A stretch of 18,990 bases of DNA, from positions 1-18,990 of the forward strand of contig CAZLMW010000146.1 of assembly GCA_964560875.1 (NCBI GenBank), read 5' to 3'. Position 1 is the stretch's first letter. Each line of letters begins with the position of its first letter. A program made the position numbers and the translations under genes. Source of the DNA: CAZLMW01 sp964560875 (lineage in GTDB: Bacteria; Myxococcota_A; UBA9042). Below the pieces are notes generated by a model. It worked only from the letters and a program-made list of their open reading frames with translations. It was not told the DNA's origin and ran no database searches. Below are positions 13,857 through 18,990 of this stretch, in pieces.

Positions 13857-16406
13857 ATGCCTGACTTTGAGAGCCGCACGCGTATGCGCCAGCAGCTTTG
13901 GGGTCGCCACCCACTTCGCCGCCTGCCCGCACATGGATTCATGCTTTTCGGCCTCGTCGCTTGGAGCGCGGCCTGCACGTTCGAAACCGAAACCCCCACC
14001 GAAGAGGTCGACACGCTCGGCGGCACGGGCGGCTTCATCAAGCCGGATGTGACCAAGACCGACACCGGCGGCGACGAAGACGCTGGATCCGCCGCGGCAG
14101 ACGCTGGCAACACCGACACGGGCTCCACGACGAACACCGATACCGGCGGCACTACGACCACCGACGCTGGCTCAACGAGCACCGACACGGGCTCGACGGC
14201 TACGGACACGGGCTCATCGACCGGCACCGACGCGGGCGGCGGCACCACCGACGCCGGCTCGACCGACGACGCAGGAAGCCAAGACGCCGGCACGGCCGAC
14301 GCTGGCGCACCCGACGCTGGCTTCTCTGGCTGCAAGGCGGCCGATCCAAAATCCTGCGACGACGGCAAACCTTGCACCCAAGACGTCTGCGACGAGCCCA
14401 CCGGCGAATGCGCGCACATCCCGCTGCCGTCCGGCAGCCCCTGCGACGCGGGCTTCCTCTGCTCGGCCTCGGTCTGCAAGACCAATGTCGGCTGCACCCC
14501 GTCCGGCGAAAAGAAGAAGTGCGACGACGGCCAGCCCTGCACGGTCGATGACTGCGTCGAGGGCAAAGGCTGCACGTCCAAGGTCGGCGGCAACGCCCCA
14601 TGCGACGACGGCAACCCATGCACCAAGTACGATCACTGCAAGACCGGCAAGTGCGCGGGCACCTTCGACAATTGCGATGACGGATGGCCCTGCACCGCCG
14701 ACACCTGCGACAAGAAGAAGGGCTGCCAGCACAAGGTCCAGCTGTCCGGTCCCTGCGACGACGGCAACGCGTGTACCAAGGGCACCGAGTGCGTCTTCGG
14801 CGACTGCAAGGGCCCGAAGCTGCCGTGCAACGACGGCAACAGCTGCACGACAGATATCTGCGACGCGAAGAAGGGCTGCACCTACAAGAAGCTCGACCAG
14901 ATCCCGTGCGACGACGGCAGCGCGTGCACTGTCAACACCGAGTGCGCCGCCGGCTCGTGCAAAGGCGCCAAACGCGACTGCGGCGACGGCAAGAGCTGCA
15001 CCGCCGACAGCTGCGACCCCAAGACCGGCTGCAACAACGAGCTCCAAAAAGACGGCGCCGCCTGCCTGCTCGGGGGCACCTGCCAAAAGGGCTTGTGCAG
15101 CTCGATGCTCAACTGCGGCAACGGCAAGATCGACAAGGGCGAAAAGTGCGACGACGGCAACAAGAACCCGTGCGACAACTGCAACAACACGTGCAGCGGC
15201 TCGGGCGCCGGCACCAAGGTCAGCGGCACCGCGACAATCGGCAAGGGCGGCCAGTACCGCAAGATCAGCGAGGCGATCCAGGCGCTCAAGACGTGCAATG
15301 TCTCGGGCCCGACCACGTTCATCGTGCTGCCCGGCAAGTACACCGAGTCAGCCGGCTTCCCGATGCCCAACATCGGCAGCGCCAGCCCGAAATCGCCGAT
15401 CACCTTCAAGGCCGACCCGACCGGCACTGTCGAGCTCATCGGCCGCACCGGCAAGACGTCCTATCACGGCGTCATCCGCTTTGACTCGGGCGCCCACGAC
15501 ATCACGGTCGACGGCTTCACGATCAGCGGCGCGCAGAGCGCCAACTGGCCCGCCTACTCGCGCAGCGGCGTGGTCACCTGGCAAAACGGCAACCCGCAGC
15601 GAAACATCACCGCGCGCAACCTGAAGATCGTCAACTTCGGCCAGTCCGCGTGGATGCAGGGCACGAGCAGCAGCACCAGCTACCAGGGCCTCTTCTACAT
15701 CCCGTCGTTCTCCAAACCGCTGGAGAACATCCGCATCGAAAACAACACGATGACCGGCAACTACAAGTCGTACAAGACGTCGACTTCCGGCGGTATTTTC
15801 ATCGATTACGGGCGCTTCAAGGGCCTGCGGGTGACCGGCAACCAGTTCTCGACCTCGGACCTGTACGCGTTCTTCAACATCTACCGCGGCTACCAGTTCG
15901 ACAACGTGGTGTTGGCCAACAACTTCATCATCCAGCAGTACGGTTATGCGCTGCACGTGTACTACGCCTACGGCTTCAACAACGACATGTACATCGCGTT
16001 CAACACGCTGGTGATGCAGGGGTCGGCGTACTACGCGGCGCGCTTTTACCGGTTCAACTACAACGGCGGCGCCAAGGGCAAGGTCGTGTGGCGCAACAAC
16101 ATCATCGCGTCGATGTCCGGCACGAAAAACCTCGTGTCGCTCTATCCGTCGACGTCGATTTGGGCCAACCCCGGCAACAACTGCCTGTTCAACATCAACG
16201 GACCCGGCAACATGGGCAGCAAGATCACGGGCAACCCGCAGTTCAAGTCGCTCGCGTATCCCTACGATCTGCACATCAACGCGAGCTCGCCCTGCGCCAA
16301 CAAGGGCAGCCTCGATATCCCCGGCGTCACCCACGACATCGACGGCCAGCTGCGCATGAACCCTCCCGACATCGGCGCGGACGAGCACTACCCCGATAAG
16401 AAGTAG
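13857..16406 (+). CDS. Lipoprotein with cysteine-repeat stalk, myxobacterial disulfide repeat and parallel beta-helix
   Basis: Likely surface protein, possibly polysaccharide-binding or -cleaving; function not established. The 849-residue protein has a signal peptide ending at SAAC (Cys40). A linker rich in TDTG and DAG follows to about residue 158. Residues 159-418 hold eight CDDGxxCTxDxC units of the same kind as the giant protein at 138-6995. Residues 419-446 (NCGNGKIDKGEKCDDGN...) match the myxobacterial disulfide repeat/DUF4215 type. Residues 450-848 form a right-handed parallel beta-helix: the GGQYRKISEAIQAL opening, FIVLPGKYTE, then many ITVDGFTISG and IRIENNTMTG rungs. It closes with D-I-D-G-Q-x-R and PDIGADEH, typical of choice-of-anchor Q-type helices. 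No catalytic set is evident. ATG 13857 is chosen over 13770 because GGGGGA lies 6 nt upstream. Confidence 0.9.
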   Translation: MPDFESRTRMRQQLWGRHPLRRLPAHGFMLFGLVAWSAACTFETETPTEEVDTLGGTGGFIKPDVTKTDTGGDEDAGSAAADAGNTDTGSTTNTDTGGTTTTDAGSTSTDTGSTATDTGSSTGTDAGGGTTDAGSTDDAGSQDAGTADAGAPDAGFSGCKAADPKSCDDGKPCTQDVCDEPTGECAHIPLPSGSPCDAGFLCSASVCKTNVGCTPSGEKKKCDDGQPCTVDDCVEGKGCTSKVGGNAPCDDGNPCTKYDHCKTGKCAGTFDNCDDGWPCTADTCDKKKGCQHKVQLSGPCDDGNACTKGTECVFGDCKGPKLPCNDGNSCTTDICDAKKGCTYKKLDQIPCDDGSACTVNTECAAGSCKGAKRDCGDGKSCTADSCDPKTGCNNELQKDGAACLLGGTCQKGLCSSMLNCGNGKIDKGEKCDDGNKNPCDNCNNTCSGSGAGTKVSGTATIGKGGQYRKISEAIQALKTCNVSGPTTFIVLPGKYTESAGFPMPNIGSASPKSPITFKADPTGTVELIGRTGKTSYHGVIRFDSGAHDITVDGFTISGAQSANWPAYSRSGVVTWQNGNPQRNITARNLKIVNFGQSAWMQGTSSSTSYQGLFYIPSFSKPLENIRIENNTMTGNYKSYKTSTSGGIFIDYGRFKGLRVTGNQFSTSDLYAFFNIYRGYQFDNVVLANNFIIQQYGYALHVYYAYGFNNDMYIAFNTLVMQGSAYYAARFYRFNYNGGAKGKVVWRNNIIASMSGTKNLVSLYPSTSIWANPGNNCLFNINGPGNMGSKITGNPQFKSLAYPYDLHINASSPCANKGSLDIPGVTHDIDGQLRMNPPDIGADEHYPDKK
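14331..15195 (+). repeat. Cysteine-repeat tract of the beta-helix lipoprotein
   Basis: Eight units alternate in type: CDDGxPCTxDxC...GC, then CDDGNxCTxxxxCxxGxC. A single CGNG...CDDGN disulfide repeat ends the tract before the beta-helix. Confidence 0.85.
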
Positions 16407-16456
16407 CCCGCTGCCCCGTACGGCGCCGCTGAAAAACGAAACTCTGACGCGTTAAT

Positions 16457-16495
16457 GGTCGGCCTGCGCGCACGCGTAGGGCCTTGGCGCCGATC
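16457..16495 (+). terminator. Possible hairpin between the beta-helix gene and metK
   Basis: GGTCGGC (16457-16463) can pair with GCCGATC (16489-16495), one pair being G-U. A smaller stem can form in the 25-nt loop. It lies 50 nt after the beta-helix gene stop and just before the metK promoter candidate. There is no T-run, so termination is uncertain. Confidence 0.25.
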
Positions 16496-16498
16496 TGC

Positions 16499-16527
16499 TT
16501 GACACGGCTGTGCCTCGCGATGATGCT
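16499..16527 (+). promoter_or_regulatory. Candidate sigma-70 promoter of metK
   Basis: A perfect TTGACA (16499-16504) is followed after 17 nt by GATGCT (16522-16527), a weak -10. Predicted transcription start is near 16534, leaving a leader of about 50 nt. The 9-mer GCTTGACAC around the -35 recurs upstream of rplM. Confidence 0.5.
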
Positions 16528-16540
16528 CCGCGGCCCAAAA

Positions 16541-16553
16541 AGCCGACGCGGCT
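16541..16553 (+). other. Small hairpin in the metK leader
   Basis: AGCCG and CGGCT form a perfect 5-bp stem with a 3-nt loop, 18 nt before the Shine-Dalgarno. The leader is too short, and lacks the landmarks, for the common SAM riboswitches that I could recognise. Confidence 0.3.
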
Positions 16554-16583
16554 GACGGGTATCTCAAATTCGGGAGCACGCTC

Positions 16584-17744
16584 ATGATCAAGGATTTCAC
16601 GTTCACCAGCGAATCGGTCACCTGCGGCCACCCCGACAAGGTCGCTGACCAGATCTCCGACGCCGTCCTCGACGCGATCTTCACGCATGACACCGCCGCG
16701 CGCGTAGCTTGCGAGACGATGGTGACCACCGGCCTCGCGATGGTCGCCGGCGAAATCACGACCAGCTGCTACGTCGACATCCCCGATGTCATCCGCAAGA
16801 CGATCGCCTCGATCGGCTACGACGATCCGGTCGATCGCTTCGACGCCGCCAGCTGCGCGGTCCTGACCTCGATCGATAAGCAGAGCCCCGATATCTCCGA
16901 CGGCGTTACCGTCGGCGAAGGCCTGCACAAAGAGCAAGGCGCGGGCGACCAGGGCCTGATGTTCGGCTTCGCGTGCCGCCAGACCAACGAGCTCATGCCG
17001 CTGCCGATCGCGCTCGCCCAGGGCCTTACACGTCGGCTCGAGGAAGTGCGCCGCGACGGCACCCACAACTGGTTGCGCCCCGACGGCAAGAGCCAGGTGA
17101 GCGTTCGCTACGCCGATGGCAAGCCCGTCGCCGTCGACGCCGTGGTCGTCAGCACGATGCACCGCGAAAGCATCTCCCACGTCGATCTGCGCGACGCCAT
17201 CATTGAGACCGTCGTCAAGCCGATCGTGCCCGCGCACCTGCTGCACGGCGACACGAACTACTTCATCAACCCGACCGGCACCTTCATCCTTGGTGGCCCG
17301 CACGCGGACTGCGGCCTCACCGGACGCAAGATCATCGTCGATACCTACGGCGGTTGGGGACGTCATGGCGGCGGCGCGTTCTCGGGCAAGGATCCGAGCA
17401 AGGTCGACCGTTCCGCGACCTACTTCGCGCGCTACGTTGCCAAGAACATCGTCGCCGCCGGCCTCGCCGAAGAGGTCGAGGTGCAGGTGTCCTACGCGAT
17501 CGGCGTCGCCGAGCCCACGAGCGTCAAGGTCGATACATTCGCCACCGAGCACGTCGCCCCGGAGACGATCGAGCGCGCGGCCCGGCAGGTCTTCGACTTC
17601 CGGCCCCGCGCCATCATCGAGCGCCTCAACCTGCTGCGCCCGATCTACACTATGACCGCTAGCGGTGGTCACTTTGGCCGCACCGAGCCGTCGTTCAGCT
17701 GGGAGCGAATCGACGCCGTCGACGCGCTGAAGGCCGCCATTTGA
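16584..17744 (+). CDS. metK: S-adenosylmethionine synthetase (methionine adenosyltransferase)
   Basis: Makes S-adenosylmethionine from methionine and ATP, releasing phosphate and pyrophosphate, in the cytoplasm. The 386-residue protein is close to the E. coli length. It shows FTSESVTCGHPDK (7-19, His16 and Lys19 in the ATP site), GAGDQG (119-124), GGPHADCGLTGRKI (from 237) with the Asp/Lys site, and the P-loop-like HGGGAFSGKD (261-270). GGGAG-type Shine-Dalgarno CGGGAG ends 7 nt before ATG. It has its own TTGACA promoter candidate and is followed by a 180-nt spacer before rplM. No ahcY or other methyl-cycle gene is next to it here. Confidence 0.98.
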   Translation: MIKDFTFTSESVTCGHPDKVADQISDAVLDAIFTHDTAARVACETMVTTGLAMVAGEITTSCYVDIPDVIRKTIASIGYDDPVDRFDAASCAVLTSIDKQSPDISDGVTVGEGLHKEQGAGDQGLMFGFACRQTNELMPLPIALAQGLTRRLEEVRRDGTHNWLRPDGKSQVSVRYADGKPVAVDAVVVSTMHRESISHVDLRDAIIETVVKPIVPAHLLHGDTNYFINPTGTFILGGPHADCGLTGRKIIVDTYGGWGRHGGGAFSGKDPSKVDRSATYFARYVAKNIVAAGLAEEVEVQVSYAIGVAEPTSVKVDTFATEHVAPETIERAARQVFDFRPRAIIERLNLLRPIYTMTASGGHFGRTEPSFSWERIDAVDALKAAI

Positions 17745-17752
17745 ACGCAGCG

Positions 17753-17777
17753 AGGGACCGCCGCCGGCGCTGTCCCT
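17753..17777 (+). terminator. Hairpin just after metK
   Basis: AGGGAC (17753-17758) and GTCCCT (17772-17777) form a perfect 6-bp stem 8 nt after the metK stop. The 13-nt loop is GC-rich and could pair further. GAAAACCC follows rather than a T-run, so intrinsic termination is only possible. Confidence 0.35.
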
Positions 17778-17832
17778 GAAAACCCGCCTCCGCAACGCAT
17801 CTATCCGCTGTGCGCCGAGGCCGCATTTTCGC

Positions 17833-17861
17833 TTGACACCCCGCCACTTTGTTGGCTGAAT
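17833..17861 (+). promoter_or_regulatory. Candidate sigma-70 promoter of rplM-rpsI
   Basis: A perfect TTGACA (17833-17838) is followed after 17 nt by CTGAAT (17856-17861). Predicted transcription start is near 17868, leaving a leader of about 57 nt before rplM. Confidence 0.55.
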
Positions 17862-17872
17862 CCGCGCCCCTT

Positions 17873-17888
17873 CGCAGGCACTCCTGCG
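17873..17888 (+). promoter_or_regulatory. Leader hairpin of the rplM-rpsI transcript
   Basis: CGCAGG (17873-17878) and CCTGCG (17883-17888) form a perfect 6-bp stem with a CACT loop near the predicted 5' end of the mRNA. In E. coli the rplM-rpsI operon is under feedback control by L13 through its leader. Whether this hairpin does the same is inference. Confidence 0.4.
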
Positions 17889-17924
17889 GCGAAACCGCGC
17901 GCGAAGGACGACTCGGAGCACGAG

Positions 17925-18365
17925 ATGAGCTTGACCAAGACCACCGCCAGCTACCGCAAGAGCGACGTCGACCGCGCCTGGTTCGTTGTCGACCTCGACG
18001 GCGCCGTCCTCGGCCGCGCCGCGACCCGCATCGCCACCATCTTGCGCGGCAAGCACAAGCCCACGTACACCCCGCATAACGACGTCGGCGACTTCGTGGT
18101 CGTCATCAACGCGGGCAAAATCGAGCTGACCGGTCGCAAGGCCACGCAGAAGGTGTACCGCCACCACACCAACTACCCCGGTGGCCTCCGCGAAGTGAAC
18201 GCCGAACAGCTGCTCAACAAGCACCCCGAGCGCGCCATCGAGAAAGCCGTCCGCGGGATGCTTCCCAAGGGCCCGCTCGGCCGCCAGCAGCTGCGCAAGC
18301 TCAAGGTGTACGCCGGTGAGACCCACCCGCACGCCGCCCAGAACCCGCAGGCGCTCAACCTGTAA
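17925..18365 (+). CDS. rplM: 50S ribosomal protein L13
   Basis: Primary-binding protein of the large ribosomal subunit, needed early in 50S assembly. The 146-residue product has family length and motifs: WFVVDLDGAVLGRAAT near residue 19, LRGKHKPTYTPHNDVGD and VVVINA, GRKATQKVYRHHTNYPGG, and the signature RGMLPKGPLGR followed by LKVYAG. GGAG lies 6 nt before ATG. It is the first gene of the usual rplM-rpsI pair, with 36 nt to rpsI. Confidence 0.99.
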   Translation: MSLTKTTASYRKSDVDRAWFVVDLDGAVLGRAATRIATILRGKHKPTYTPHNDVGDFVVVINAGKIELTGRKATQKVYRHHTNYPGGLREVNAEQLLNKHPERAIEKAVRGMLPKGPLGRQQLRKLKVYAGETHPHAAQNPQALNL

Positions 18366-18401
18366 GCCAAACCCGACGAGACGAACGAGAAGAGGACTGA
18401 C

Positions 18402-18824
18402 ATGGCCACGAACCGCCGCACCGCTGGGGGCGAAGCCCCGACCACCTGGTACGCCACCGGCCGCCGCAAAGAGGCGTCTGCCCGCGTGTTTTTGCGCGAA
18501 GGCACCGGCAACATCCTGATCAACGGCCGCGACGCCGAGGCGTACCTGTACCGGACGCTCCTCGTTGACGTCATCAAGCAGCCGCTCAACTGCGTCGAGA
18601 AAGCCGACCAGTTCGACATCTACGCCACCGTTCGCGGCGGCGGCCTCACCGGCCAGGCGGGCGCCATCCGCCACGCTGTCGCCCGCGCGCTGACCGTCGC
18701 TGACGGCGAGCTCCGTCCGCCTCTCAAGTCCGCCGGCTTCCTCCGCCGTGACGCCCGCGTCAAAGAGCGCAAGAAGTACGGCCAGCGCGGCGCCCGCGCC
18801 CGCTTCCAGTTCTCCAAGCGATAG
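18402..18824 (+). CDS. rpsI: 30S ribosomal protein S9
   Basis: Small-subunit protein whose C-terminal tail reaches the decoding site near P-site tRNA. The 140-residue product shows YATGRRKEASARVFL, ILINGRDAEAYL, ATVRGGGLTGQAGAIRHAVARAL, FLRRDARVKERKKYGQ and the canonical terminal FSKR. An N-terminal stretch of about 16 residues precedes the YATGRRK core, slightly longer than in E. coli. GAGGA ends 5 nt before ATG. Co-transcribed with rplM. About 115 nt without a recognisable gene or clear terminator separate it from the tRNA. Confidence 0.99.
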   Translation: MATNRRTAGGEAPTTWYATGRRKEASARVFLREGTGNILINGRDAEAYLYRTLLVDVIKQPLNCVEKADQFDIYATVRGGGLTGQAGAIRHAVARALTVADGELRPPLKSAGFLRRDARVKERKKYGQRGARARFQFSKR

Positions 18825-18911
18825 GCCTGCGAGATACCTCCGAATCACCGCCTCGACGCCGATCCGGCAATTCTCCGGCGCCTCACAGACCTACCGCTTG
18901 CGCGCCGGCTT

Positions 18912-18917
18912 GTAGAT
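18912..18917 (+). promoter_or_regulatory. Possible -10 box of the tRNA gene
   Basis: TAGATT lies 22 nt before the tRNA 5' end. No convincing -35 sits at the right spacing. Confidence 0.25.
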
Positions 18918-18939
18918 TCCGGGGAGATACGACCCATAT

Positions 18940-18990
<51 letters not shown>

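Noticed and set aside
16407..16583. SAM or SAH riboswitch upstream of metK
   Set aside because: I see only small hairpins and none of the conserved landmarks I know. The candidate promoter leaves a leader of only about 50 nt. A covariance-model search would settle it.
16452..18848. Minus-strand open frame of about 800 codons across metK, rplM and rpsI
   Set aside because: Antisense to three unmistakable housekeeping genes, with no recognisable domain.

Overview
The window is a GC-rich bacterial scaffold, most likely from a myxobacterium-like lineage (Myxococcota, Bradymonadales or relatives). The signs are lipoproteins with long Asp-Ala-Gly linkers, a MopE-like CDGxDNDC motif, a myxobacterial-type disulfide repeat (CGNG...GEKCDDGN) and several very cysteine-rich secreted proteins. 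A run of 100 N at 3935-4034 is a scaffold gap.

Layout. (1) 138-7581, plus strand: a giant lipoprotein with cysteine-rich stalks and jelly-roll-like heads, interrupted by the gap, then 28 nt later a small lipoprotein cyclophilin. (2) 7609-11709, minus strand: a probable three-gene operon of carbamate kinase (arcC) and two paralogous lipoproteins. Each lipoprotein has a shared N-terminal domain I do not recognise, an IPT/TIG domain and a second kind of cysteine repeat. (3) 11871-13739, plus strand, divergent from arcC: an exported protein with a helical region and a seven-bladed beta-propeller-like C-terminus. (4) 13857-16406, plus strand: a lipoprotein with the same cysteine stalk as the giant protein, capped by a parallel beta-helix. 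(5) 16584-18990, plus strand: a housekeeping block of metK, rplM-rpsI and the 5' part of a CAU-anticodon tRNA. metK and rplM each have their own candidate TTGACA promoter.

Working together. Genes 1, 3, 4 and 7 (the giant lipoprotein, the two paralogues and the beta-helix protein) follow one plan: lipid anchor, then low-complexity linker or small N-terminal domain, then cysteine-rich repeats, with beta-rich binding modules. They look like parts of a cell-surface or matrix layer held by many disulfides. The cyclophilin lipoprotein is a plausible folding helper for the giant protein. The pairing of carbamate kinase with two surface lipoproteins is unusual, and I cannot explain it from sequence. 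No mobile elements, CRISPR arrays or rRNA genes are visible, and no gene-free stretch exceeds 200 nt.
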